The translations under genes and the position numbers were made by a program. A stretch of DNA of 64,000 bases from Herbaspirillum sp. SJZ107 (GTDB taxonomy: Bacteria > Pseudomonadota > Gammaproteobacteria > Burkholderiales > Burkholderiaceae_D), in NCBI RefSeq assembly GCF_006715485.1, contig NZ_VFNH01000004.1, forward strand, positions 62,001 through 126,000, written 5' to 3'. This document shows, in pieces, positions 15,008 to 24,053 of the stretch. The notes beneath the pieces were generated by a model. The model made no database searches, was not told the origin of the DNA, and saw nothing but the letters and a program-made list of their open reading frames with translations. The first letter of the stretch is position 1; every line of letters starts with the position of its first letter.

Positions 15008-17152
15008 CTAGCCGCGCCGTCCCGGCGCCTCGTCCAGCGCGGCCCTGGCCTGCGTCACCTGCTCGGCATCCTGGTGCAGCAGCTTGAGCCGGCGCTGCAG
15101 CGGCACCCAGCCGGCCCAGGGCGCGGCCGGCCCGCTGCGTTCGCGCGGCGGCGCCTCGCCACCCGGCGCCGCCATCCCCAGCCGGGCGCGCAGTTCGGCG
15201 AAGGTCTGTTCCAGCGCCGCCTCGACCTGCGCGCGCGGCATGTGCTCGGCGTAGCGCTGCAGCAGCAGCCGCACCGCCGCGACGTGCGCCACCAGCAGGT
15301 AATTCTGCACCGTGAAGCGGTTCAGCGCTTCCGGCGCGCGCCGCTTGGCCGCCGGTTCGTCGAGCATGCGGCCGAGCGCCGCACTGAGATTGGCCAGGCT
15401 GTCCATGAAGCCCTTGCGGCGCACCCGGTAGTGGAAATCGTCGACACTGCGACCCAGCAGCAGGTCGGCGGCGGCGTCGACGTACTTGCGGTTGGCATCC
15501 AGCACGGCGTCGATCAGGCGCGGCAGGGCCTGGTATTCCCAGCTCGGCAGCACGTAGCTGAAGAAAGTGGCGATCAGGGTGCCGAGCAGGGTGTCGAGCA
15601 GGCGCTCGTTGATGGCGCTGGCGCCGTGCGGCAGCGTCAGGCCGATCAGCAGCAGCGCCTGCATGCTGGCGGCGATCGCGGTGTAGCGGTACTTAATATA
15701 GAGGAAGGTCGGGCCGGCCGCGGTGGCGACGAACAGGAAGCCGAACAGGATCGCGGGCGCATGCACGAAGCGCAGGATGATCGCGGTCAGCACGCAGCCG
15801 ATCAGGGTGCCGACCAGGCGGTCGGCGCGGCGCTGGCGCGTCATGCTGAAGCTCGGTTTCAGGATGACGGCGATGGTCAGCGCGGTCCAGTAGCCGTGCG
15901 ACTGGTAGGGCAGCCATTCGGACAGCAGCAGGCCGGCCGAAATCGCCATCGCCACCCGCAGCGCGAAGCGGAAGGTCGGCGAGCTCCAGCGCAGGTTCGA
16001 CAGCAGCAGGCCGATGCTGTAACGCTGCTGGGTGAGGAAGGGCGTCAGGTCGGCGCCGGGCGTGATCGGCAGCGCACCGTGGGGCGCGCGGCTGGCGGCA
16101 TGCAGGCGGGCGATCATCCCGATCGTCTCGCGGATCTTGTTGGAGGTGGCGCGCAGCACGGCCTGGGCCTCGCGGGTCTTGTCGTCCTCGTCGTTGCTGG
16201 GCAGCGTGCGCAGCACCTCGGCCAGGCGGCGCAGATCGTCCTGGTAATCGACGACGCGGCGTGACGGGCGGTTGCGCGTCATGGCGTAGGCCACCGATTC
16301 GATGTCGCGCGCGGCCTTGCCGATCAGGTCCCCGAGCAGCTCGAGGACCGGGCCGCCGGTTGGTCCCTCGGCGAAATGGCGGCGCAGCAGCGCGTAGTCG
16401 GTGTGGGTCGACAGCACCACTTCGTACAGGTCGAACATGGCGTAGTGCACCTGCACCAGGCTGGTTTCGTCGGGGCCGGGTTTGCCGCGCAGGATCAGGT
16501 CGCGCGAAGCCTGCTGGCGTTCGGCCAGTACGCTCTGCTGGCGTACCAGCTTTTCCAGCTGGGACGGCAGCGGCGTGGCGATGTCGTAGCAGTTGGCCTT
16601 CAGGTTGGTATAGCTCGCCAGTTCGTACAGCGCTTCGGCCAGCACCTGCTGCTTCAGGCGCCGCTGCAGGGTCCAGACCACGGCCATCGCATACGCCATG
16701 TAGCCGGCGCCGCCCGCCAGGAACAGCGCGCCGTGGCGCAGCGCCTGCAGCGGCGTGGCCGCTTCCTCGGCCGACAGCATCATCACGAACAGCGCCGCGA
16801 ACTGCAGCGGCATCGCCTTGCGCCCATACACCACCATCATGCTGGCCAGGAAGGAGACCAGCACGATCACCGTGCGCAGCAGCCACGGCACCGGCGAGCA
16901 CAGGCTGATCAGCAGTGCCACCAAGGAGCACAGCAGCACCGCTGCCAGCATCTCGTTGAACTTGTGGCGCAGTGGACTGGGCATGTCCATCAGGCTGGTG
17001 CACAGCGCCCCCATCGCCACCGCCATGGCGGTGCGCAGGTCGGCGAAGGCGTAGGTGAGGCAGCTGAGGCCGACGACGCCGGTGGCGATCCGCAGGCCGG
17101 TGTAGAAGTAATGACTGAAGACGAAGGTGCGCGGCGCGAGGGCGTAATGCAT
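15008..17152 (-). CDS. FUSC/YccS-family inner-membrane protein
   Basis: A 714-residue membrane protein with two blocks of hydrophobic segments (about residues 20-170 and 395-535) separated by a soluble helical region. That is the layout of YccS/YhfK and AaeB-type aromatic acid exporters (FUSC superfamily). The second block contains GYWTALTIAVILKPSFSMTR, a conserved feature of the FUSC core. The likely role is efflux of organic or aromatic acids. No membrane-fusion partner (AaeA-like) is adjacent, so this is inferred from the family. It is divergent from the TBDR at 17410. Confidence 0.85.
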   Translation of the reverse strand: MHYALAPRTFVFSHYFYTGLRIATGVVGLSCLTYAFADLRTAMAVAMGALCTSLMDMPSPLRHKFNEMLAAVLLCSLVALLISLCSPVPWLLRTVIVLVSFLASMMVVYGRKAMPLQFAALFVMMLSAEEAATPLQALRHGALFLAGGAGYMAYAMAVVWTLQRRLKQQVLAEALYELASYTNLKANCYDIATPLPSQLEKLVRQQSVLAERQQASRDLILRGKPGPDETSLVQVHYAMFDLYEVVLSTHTDYALLRRHFAEGPTGGPVLELLGDLIGKAARDIESVAYAMTRNRPSRRVVDYQDDLRRLAEVLRTLPSNDEDDKTREAQAVLRATSNKIRETIGMIARLHAASRAPHGALPITPGADLTPFLTQQRYSIGLLLSNLRWSSPTFRFALRVAMAISAGLLLSEWLPYQSHGYWTALTIAVILKPSFSMTRQRRADRLVGTLIGCVLTAIILRFVHAPAILFGFLFVATAAGPTFLYIKYRYTAIAASMQALLLIGLTLPHGASAINERLLDTLLGTLIATFFSYVLPSWEYQALPRLIDAVLDANRKYVDAAADLLLGRSVDDFHYRVRRKGFMDSLANLSAALGRMLDEPAAKRRAPEALNRFTVQNYLLVAHVAAVRLLLQRYAEHMPRAQVEAALEQTFAELRARLGMAAPGGEAPPRERSGPAAPWAGWVPLQRRLKLLHQDAEQVTQARAALDEAPGRRG

Positions 17153-17409
17153 GGAGTCAGGGCGGAAATGTTGCGACCATTATATCGCTGCCGCCCGCAC
17201 GCCATCCGTTCGGCTGAGACTGAAAAGCGGCCAGACCGATTCCGGATCACCTGTCCAGCCAGTTGCATGCAAGAAGCATGTGGTCAGCGCGCCACATCCT
17301 CCAGAAACGACCAAGAATGTTCCTACAAAAACCTTGTTTCTAAGCACGTTTTTGTTGTCGATATAGTAAGCTCATGAACACTTCAATAAGAATCCACCAG
17401 GAGACAGGA

Positions 17410-20076
17410 ATGAACATGCACGTCCCGGGGCGCCGCCGCGCCATCGCGCTGGCGGCCGCCCTGTGCGCAGCCCAGGTCTGCGCGCAAGCCCACGCACAAT
17501 CCCAAACCGCTCAGACCAGCGATGCCGAGGCGCCCCTGCAGCAGGTCGTCGTCAGCGGCATGCGCGCCAGCCTCGAAAAGGCGCAGGACCTGAAACGCCG
17601 CGCCGACCAGGTGGTCGACTCGATCGTCGCCGACGACATCGGCAAGCTGCCCGACGCCAACGTGGCCGAAGCCCTGCAGCGCATCACCGGCGTGCAGGTG
17701 TCGCGCAACCGCGGCGAAGGCGACCAGGTGCAGATCCGCGGCCTGTCGCAGACCCAGACCCTGCTCAACGGCCGCTCGATCTTCACCGCCGGCAAGGAGC
17801 GCGGCCTGTCCTTCCAGGACGTGCCGGCCGAGCTGCTGGCCGGCGCCGACGTCTATAAGACCCCGACCGCCGACCAGGTCGAGGGCGGCATCGGCGGCCT
17901 GATCGACCTGCGCATGCGCCGGCCCTTCGACTTCAGCGGCGCCCGCATCGCCGGCACGCTCAAGGAAACCTACGCCGACTATGCGAAGAAAAAGAACCCG
18001 GAAGGTTCGATCCTGCTCAGCAACCGCTGGAAAACCGGCATCGGCGAGGTCGGCGCGCTGCTCAGCGTGGCCCACCAGAAGCGCGACTACCGCTCGGATT
18101 CGATCGAGCTGGGCGCGCCGGCGCAGCTGGCCGACGGTTCCGGCACCTACGCCCCGGTCGGCGCCTATTACTCCTACGAGATGGGCCAGCGCGAGCGCAC
18201 CGGCGTGACCGCGTCGCTGCAATGGCGGCCGTCGCGCCAGCTCGACGTTTACCTGGACGGCAACTTCACCCGCCTGAAGACCGCCACCGATACCTATTCG
18301 ATGTACGCCTCGCCGTACTGGGCCAACTGGAGCGCCGCGACCAATGCCGGCGCCATGTGGCCGAAGGGGACCATCGAGACCGACGGCGACGCCATCGTCA
18401 AGGGCACGGTGTGGGGTGCGCAGCTGAGCACCTCGGGCTTCATCGCCGACGACCGCACCAAAACGCAGCAGCTGGCGCTGGCCGGCAAGTGGCGCGGCCA
18501 GGACTGGACCGTGCGCTCGGAACTCGGCCATACCAAAAGCGACTACGCCCGCCTGTACCAGGAAGTGCGTCTCGGTGCCGGGACCAACGACCCCACCTTC
18601 ACCTACGACATGACGACGCCGGTGCCGTCGGCTTATCCGGTGCTGGCCAACGCCAACGACCTCCTGAACCCGTCGAACTACTGGGCCGGCAATGCGCTGT
18701 ACTTCCGCCAGAAGAACGAGGGCAAGGAAACCACCTGGCGCGCCGACGGCGAACGCAGCCTCGACCTCGGCGCCGTCACCCGCGTGCGTACCGGCGTGCG
18801 CTATGCCGACCGCAATGCGAACAGCGCCGAGATCAACACCATCGACAATATCTGGCGCGACGGTAATTCCAGTGCGGTGGGCGGCGCCGTGCCCGGCCTG
18901 GCCAGCCAGATCGCACCGATCCCGTACAGCGATCTTTTGCACCGCGAAGGCGGCGGCATCTACCCGCGCCAGTGGCTGTCGGTCTCGAACCTCGACTGGC
19001 TGCGCGATCCGCAGGCGGTGCGCAGCACGCTCGGCCTGAGCGTGCCGGGCTTCGACGCCGCCCAGACCTTCGACTTCTCGGAAAAATCGACGGCCCTGTA
19101 TGGCATGCTCGATTTCGAATCGACGCTGTTCGGCAAGGCGCTGGGCGGCAACGTGGGGGTGCGCTACATCCACACCAAAACCGGACGCTCGTGGCAGGAA
19201 GCGGTCGCGGGCGGTGGCTACGTTACACGCACCGGCGACAGCACCGACAACGACTGGCTGCCCAGCCTGAACGCCAAGCTGGCGCTGACCGACCAGCTGC
19301 AGGCGCGCTTCTCGGCCTCCAAGGTGATCACGCGTCCGAACTTCGACCAGCTGACCCCGAGCCTGTCGCTGAACGCCAACGACCGCACCGGCTACCAGGG
19401 CAATCCGACCCTGCAGCCCCTGAGCGCGCGCCAGCTCGACGCCACGCTCGAGTACTACATGAGCAGCAGCGACTACCTTTTCGGCGCTGCCTTCTATAAA
19501 AAGGTGGACGGCTTCATCCAGACTTCGGCCACCAACCTGCAGTACGGCGGCACCTCGTACACGGTCAGCACCCCGAGCAACGGCCAGGACGGCACCATCA
19601 AGGGCCTGGAACTGGGCTACCAGGGCTTCTTCAAGAACCTGCCGGGCATGCTGCGCGGCCTCGGCGTGCAGGCCAACTTCACCTACGTCGACAGCCGCGC
19701 GCCGGGGCCGCTGGAAGGCCAGCAGACCGCGCTGGAAGGCCTGTCGCGCCAGAGCTACAACTTGGTGGCGATGTACGACTGGGAGAATTTCTCGGCGCGC
19801 CTGGCCTACAACCACCGCGGCAAGTACCTGGCCGGCACTACCAACTACTATCCGAACAACGGCAACACGATCGCGCAGACGCCGTACTACATGGACGGCT
19901 ACGGCCTGGTCGACGCCTACCTGAGCTACGGCCTGAGCAAGACGCTGAAACTCGCGGTCGAGGCCAACAACCTGACCCGCACCTCGCGCCACAGCTACTA
20001 CGGCGTGAGCGGGCTGCCGTTCGGGCGCTACGTGGACGACCGTCGCTTCGCGGTGAGCCTGCATGCGGACTTCTGA
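17410..20076 (+). CDS. TonB-dependent receptor, probable galacto-oligosaccharide uptake
   Basis: An 888-residue receptor. It has a signal peptide (to about AQAHAQ) and a plug beginning QQVVVSGMRASLEKAQ. The DDIGKLPDANVAEALQRITG motif marks the large carbohydrate-associated TBDR group known from Xanthomonas and Caulobacter. The C-terminal barrel ends in LHADF. ATG 17410 is chosen for the AGGAGA upstream. An in-frame ATG 36 bases earlier lacks a site. It overlaps by 14 bases with a GH53 endo-galactanase gene and is followed by a GH35 beta-galactosidase, so galactan fragments are the likely cargo. Confidence 0.9.
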   Translation: MNMHVPGRRRAIALAAALCAAQVCAQAHAQSQTAQTSDAEAPLQQVVVSGMRASLEKAQDLKRRADQVVDSIVADDIGKLPDANVAEALQRITGVQVSRNRGEGDQVQIRGLSQTQTLLNGRSIFTAGKERGLSFQDVPAELLAGADVYKTPTADQVEGGIGGLIDLRMRRPFDFSGARIAGTLKETYADYAKKKNPEGSILLSNRWKTGIGEVGALLSVAHQKRDYRSDSIELGAPAQLADGSGTYAPVGAYYSYEMGQRERTGVTASLQWRPSRQLDVYLDGNFTRLKTATDTYSMYASPYWANWSAATNAGAMWPKGTIETDGDAIVKGTVWGAQLSTSGFIADDRTKTQQLALAGKWRGQDWTVRSELGHTKSDYARLYQEVRLGAGTNDPTFTYDMTTPVPSAYPVLANANDLLNPSNYWAGNALYFRQKNEGKETTWRADGERSLDLGAVTRVRTGVRYADRNANSAEINTIDNIWRDGNSSAVGGAVPGLASQIAPIPYSDLLHREGGGIYPRQWLSVSNLDWLRDPQAVRSTLGLSVPGFDAAQTFDFSEKSTALYGMLDFESTLFGKALGGNVGVRYIHTKTGRSWQEAVAGGGYVTRTGDSTDNDWLPSLNAKLALTDQLQARFSASKVITRPNFDQLTPSLSLNANDRTGYQGNPTLQPLSARQLDATLEYYMSSSDYLFGAAFYKKVDGFIQTSATNLQYGGTSYTVSTPSNGQDGTIKGLELGYQGFFKNLPGMLRGLGVQANFTYVDSRAPGPLEGQQTALEGLSRQSYNLVAMYDWENFSARLAYNHRGKYLAGTTNYYPNNGNTIAQTPYYMDGYGLVDAYLSYGLSKTLKLAVEANNLTRTSRHSYYGVSGLPFGRYVDDRRFAVSLHADF

Positions 20077-21286
20077 GGCGCGCCGCGGCGTCCTGCGCGG
20101 CCTGGCGGCGGCGCTGGCGCTGGCCTTTGGCGGACCGGCATGCGCCGCCGGCTCCACGGCGCGTGTCGCCGGCAGCCGGTTCCTCGCGGGCGGCGACGTC
20201 TCGGTCCTGGGCTGGCTCGAACGAAGCGGCGCCCGCTATCACGACCGGCGCGGCCGCCGCGGCGATGCGCTGGCCATCCTGCGCGACGCCGGCTTCGATA
20301 TCGTACGCCTGCGCCTGTACGAGCAGCCCGGCCCCGGCCGCGGCCACGACGGCTGGCACTGGCCGGCCGACTGCATGAACCTGCCCGACCTGCTGGCACT
20401 GGCGCGCCGTAGCGCCGCGCTGGGCATGCAGATCCAGCTGACCTTCCACTACAGCGACTTCTGGACCAACGGCAAGGTGCAGACCGTGCCCGCGGCGTGG
20501 CAGGCCCAGCTCGATGCCTTGCCGACCGAGGCCGAGCGCTTCGAGCGTTTGCGTACGCTTGTGTACGCGCGCACGCGCGAGGTGATGCTGGCGCTGCAGG
20601 CCCAGGGCACGACGCCGCAGTTCGTCTCGATCGGCAACGAGATCGAGGGCGGCCTGCTGTTCCCGTACGGTGCATTGAATACACCGGATGGGGAAGCCAA
20701 CTGGCCGCGCCTGGGCAAGCTGCTGCAGGCAGGCCACGATGCGGTGAAGTCGGTGGCGCCGGCCAGCCGCACCATCCTGCACCTCGACGACGGCGGCAAC
20801 ATCGGCAAGTACACCTGGTACTTCGACCACCTGCGCAGCCTCGGCGTGGACTGGGACGTGATCGGCGCCTCCTACTATCCGTTCTGGACCAGGAAGAGCG
20901 TGCCGCAACTGGCCGATTTCATCCGCGCCGTCACCGCGCGCTACGACAAGGATTTGTTCGTGATGGAGGCCGGCTTCAACTGGAGCCCGACGCTGCCGGA
21001 CGGCCGGCGCGGCCAGCTGAGCGACAACGGGCCGTATCCGGCGGCCATGAGTTCGCCCGAAGGCCAGCAGCGCTTCATGCGCGAGCTGCTGTCGACGCTG
21101 CGCCGCACGCCGCGCACGCTCGGCGTGCTGTACTGGGACCCGATCATGATCGAGACCCCGGGCGTCGGCTGGGCGCTGCGCGACGCCGACGGCAAGCCGG
21201 GACCGAACGTGGTCTCGAACACCACGCTGTTCGACTTCAGGGGCAGGGCGTTGCCGGTGCTGGACAGCTGGCGCGGCAACAAATAA
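20063..21286 (+). CDS. GH53 endo-beta-1,4-galactanase (arabinogalactan endo-galactosidase)
   Basis: A 407-residue secreted enzyme of glycoside hydrolase family 53, which cuts beta-1,4-galactan side chains of pectin. It has an N-terminal signal peptide (to about ACAAG). The FHYSDFWTNGKVQTVPAAW segment is diagnostic of GH53. The acid/base is E193 (SIGNEIEGG) and the nucleophile is E302 (FVMEAGF). The ATG lies inside the end of the TBDR gene, with GGTGAG upstream, so the two are coupled. It supplies oligosaccharides for TBDR import and for the GH35 enzyme downstream. Confidence 0.93.
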   Translation: MRTSEARRGVLRGLAAALALAFGGPACAAGSTARVAGSRFLAGGDVSVLGWLERSGARYHDRRGRRGDALAILRDAGFDIVRLRLYEQPGPGRGHDGWHWPADCMNLPDLLALARRSAALGMQIQLTFHYSDFWTNGKVQTVPAAWQAQLDALPTEAERFERLRTLVYARTREVMLALQAQGTTPQFVSIGNEIEGGLLFPYGALNTPDGEANWPRLGKLLQAGHDAVKSVAPASRTILHLDDGGNIGKYTWYFDHLRSLGVDWDVIGASYYPFWTRKSVPQLADFIRAVTARYDKDLFVMEAGFNWSPTLPDGRRGQLSDNGPYPAAMSSPEGQQRFMRELLSTLRRTPRTLGVLYWDPIMIETPGVGWALRDADGKPGPNVVSNTTLFDFRGRALPVLDSWRGNK

Positions 21287-21302
21287 TCCAAGCAGAGAGA
21301 CG

Positions 21303-23771
21303 ATGAAGAATACCAACCACCACCGCCATGCGGCGCTACTTGCGTGCGCGCTGCTGTTCCCGACCGCGGCCGCACTGGCCGCGTTTGATTCCGATCATTT
21401 ACTGGCGGTCGACGCCAGCGCACCCGTCAACGCCCCGCTCGAGGGCCACCTGAAACAGGGCAGCAACCGCTCGCCGCAGGGCGCGACCATCGGCATCAAC
21501 AGCCGCTACCTGACCCGCGCCGGCAAGCCCTGGCTGCCGGTAATGGGCGAATTCCATTACACCCGCATGCCGGCCTCGCAGTGGGAACTGGAGCTGCGCA
21601 AGATGAAGGCGGCCGGTGTCGACGTCGTCGCCAGCTACATCATCTGGAACCACCACGAGGAGCAGGAAGGCAAATTCGACTGGAGCGGCCGGCGCGACCT
21701 GCGCCGCTTCGTCGAACTGTGCCGCAAGGTCGGCCTCGACTTCGTGGTGCGGGTCGGTCCCTGGGCCCATGCCGAGGTGCGCTACGGCGGCGTCCCCGAC
21801 TGGGTGGTGGATGCGATGCCGACCCGCGGCGACGATCCGCAATACCTGTCGTATGTGGAGCGCTTCTACGGCCAGATCGGCCGCCAGCTGCGCGGCCTGC
21901 TGTGGAAGGATGGCGGGCCGGTGATCGGTGTGCAGATCGAAAACGAATACAACCTGCGCGGGCCGGGGCAGGGCGCCGCCCACATCGCCAGGCTGAAAAG
22001 CCTGGTGCTGAAGGCCGGGCTGGACGTGCCGCTGTACACCGTCACCGGCTGGGACGGCACCGTGTACCCGCCGGGCGAAGTGACCCCGGTGTTCGGCGGC
22101 TACATCGACGAACCCTGGTCCACCAGCACGAAGGAGCTGCCGCCGAAGGAGACCCACGCCTTCCGCTTCGACACCCGCGTCAGCGGCGACCTCGGCGCCC
22201 AGACGGCCTCGCACGGCGTCGGCACCGCCGACCAGGAAATCGACAAGACGCCTTTCCTGGGCGCCGAATACGGCCCCGGGCTGCCCTTCATGTACCGCCG
22301 CCGTCCGGTGCTGTCGCCCGACGACGTGGCCTCGATGCTGCCGGTGCAGCTGGGATCGGGCCTGAACCTGCTCGGCTACTACATGTTCCACGGCGGGCGC
22401 AATCCGGAAGGACGCACCTGGCTGCAGGAAAGCAGCGCCAGCGGCGGCTACAACGACCTCCCGCTGATCAACTACGACTTCCAGGCGCCGCTCGGCCCGG
22501 ACGGGCAGGGGCGCCCTGTGCTGGCGCGCCTGCGCCCCTTCCACTGGTTCCTGCACGATTTCGGCGCGCAGCTGGCCACCATGACGGTGCGCAAGCCGGA
22601 CCTGGTGCCGGTCAATCCGGCCGACCTGAAGACGCCGCGCTTCGCCGTGCGCAGCCAGGGCAAGTCGGGCTTCGTCTTCATGAACAACCACGTGCGTCAG
22701 TACGCGATGGCGCCGCAGAAGGGCGTGCACTTCTCGGTCAGGCTGCCCGGTGAAACCCTGGTGTTCCCGAGCAAGCCGGTCGACGTGCAGGACGGCGATT
22801 ACTTCATCTGGCCATTCCACCTCGACCTGGACGGCACCGACCTGCGCTACGCCACCGCGCAGCCGATGGCGCGCATCGATGCCGGCAAGGAGGGCATCGT
22901 CTACGTGTTCGCGGCGCATGAAACGATTCCGGTGGAATTCGGCTTCGATGCCGCTGCGGCGGGCAGCATCGCGCTGGCGGGCGCACAGGGGACCGCGCGC
23001 GAGGGCGCATACGTGGTGGATGCGATCACGCCCGGTACCGCGGCCGCGGTGACGATCCGTCGTCCCGGCGCACGCCCGGTACGCATCGTGGTGCTGGGCG
23101 CGGCGCAGGCCGGGCAGGTCAGCATCGAGCAGGTGGCCGGCCAGCGCCGGCTGCTCATGAGCGCCCAGCAGGTGGTGGTGGCGGACAAGGCGCTGCAGCT
23201 GCGCTCGGCCGGGCAGCCGCATTTCCGCCTTGGCGTGTTCCCGGCGCTGGGCAAGACGCTGGCCGGCACGCGCGCCGGCCAGGACGGCATCTTCCAGACC
23301 TTCGAGGCCGACCTGCCGGAGCGCCGCATCGCGGCCACCGTCACGCCGGTGCGCGCAGCGCGCGAAGCGCCGCCGGTCAGGATCGGCGGCCCCGCGCGGG
23401 CAGCCGTGGAACCCGCGCCGGAAAGCTTCAAGGCCGCCGCCAGCTGGCAGATCGCCGTGCCGCGCGCGCAGCTGAAGGGCCTCGACGATGCGCTGCTGAA
23501 CGTCGACTTCGTCGGCGACGTCGGCCGCCTGTACAGCGGCGTGCACATGCTCGACGACTGGTACTACAGCGGCTACGGCTGGCAGTTCGGCCTGCGCGAT
23601 GCGGAGGCGGCGCTGGACCGGCCCCTGACGCTGTCGGTGATGCCGCTGCGCGCCGATGCGCCGGTGTACATCCCGAAGGAGGGCCGGCCGGACTTCGGCG
23701 GCAAGCCGCAGGTGGCCGCGCTGCGCGGCGTGAGCGTCACGCCGGTCTACCTGCTGACCCTGACGCCGTGA
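21303..23771 (+). CDS. GH35 beta-galactosidase
   Basis: An 822-residue exported beta-galactosidase of family GH35. It has a signal peptide (to about AALAAF) and a TIM-barrel catalytic domain. The acid/base is E215 in QIENEY and the nucleophile is E322 in FLGAEYGPG. Beta-sandwich domains follow from about residue 420. It lies 16 bases after the GH53 gene. It would release galactose from the non-reducing ends of galacto-oligosaccharides, probably in the periplasm. No anchor is seen. Confidence 0.92.
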   Translation: MKNTNHHRHAALLACALLFPTAAALAAFDSDHLLAVDASAPVNAPLEGHLKQGSNRSPQGATIGINSRYLTRAGKPWLPVMGEFHYTRMPASQWELELRKMKAAGVDVVASYIIWNHHEEQEGKFDWSGRRDLRRFVELCRKVGLDFVVRVGPWAHAEVRYGGVPDWVVDAMPTRGDDPQYLSYVERFYGQIGRQLRGLLWKDGGPVIGVQIENEYNLRGPGQGAAHIARLKSLVLKAGLDVPLYTVTGWDGTVYPPGEVTPVFGGYIDEPWSTSTKELPPKETHAFRFDTRVSGDLGAQTASHGVGTADQEIDKTPFLGAEYGPGLPFMYRRRPVLSPDDVASMLPVQLGSGLNLLGYYMFHGGRNPEGRTWLQESSASGGYNDLPLINYDFQAPLGPDGQGRPVLARLRPFHWFLHDFGAQLATMTVRKPDLVPVNPADLKTPRFAVRSQGKSGFVFMNNHVRQYAMAPQKGVHFSVRLPGETLVFPSKPVDVQDGDYFIWPFHLDLDGTDLRYATAQPMARIDAGKEGIVYVFAAHETIPVEFGFDAAAAGSIALAGAQGTAREGAYVVDAITPGTAAAVTIRRPGARPVRIVVLGAAQAGQVSIEQVAGQRRLLMSAQQVVVADKALQLRSAGQPHFRLGVFPALGKTLAGTRAGQDGIFQTFEADLPERRIAATVTPVRAAREAPPVRIGGPARAAVEPAPESFKAAASWQIAVPRAQLKGLDDALLNVDFVGDVGRLYSGVHMLDDWYYSGYGWQFGLRDAEAALDRPLTLSVMPLRADAPVYIPKEGRPDFGGKPQVAALRGVSVTPVYLLTLTP

Positions 23772-23796
23772 GCGCCGCTTAGCGTCGCTTGATGCC

Positions 23797-23829
23797 ACAC
23801 GCGCCGGACCTGGCAGGTCCGGCGCGTGT
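23797..23829. terminator. Strong hairpin after the GH35 gene
   Basis: A perfect 15-base-pair stem with a three-base loop lies 25 bases after the beta-galactosidase stop codon. No T-run follows on either strand, so it is not a canonical terminator. It may stabilise the 3' end of the TBDR-GH53-GH35 transcript and separate it from the next receptor gene. Confidence 0.5.
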
Positions 23830-23909
23830 CTGGGTACGACACAGCGTTTTGCTTCTTTTCCACCCGTCATGCATGCCAATGCAGCGCCTCCTTCCTGCCG
23901 CCCCGGTTC

Positions 23910-23927
23910 GATACCGGTTTTGGTATC
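23910..23927. promoter_or_regulatory. Candidate operator upstream of the second galactan-locus TBDR
   Basis: GATACC, six bases, then GGTATC form a perfect inverted repeat (extended by one C/G pair to 23909-23928) 126 bases before the receptor start. The half-site resembles LacI/GntR-type sugar operators. The sequence from there to 24053 is AT-rich with a TATATT at 23982-23987, but no convincing -35 could be placed. No regulator gene is adjacent. Confidence 0.4.
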
Positions 23928-24053
23928 GCGGCAACAAAAAAAGTTGTTGGCCTTCCCGTATTTACTTGGATAAATTGCTTATATATTAGTGTAGAAGCAA
24001 GAGTGACACCAAAGCAGTGCCACGCGAGAAGACAACAACAGAGGAGACAAACC

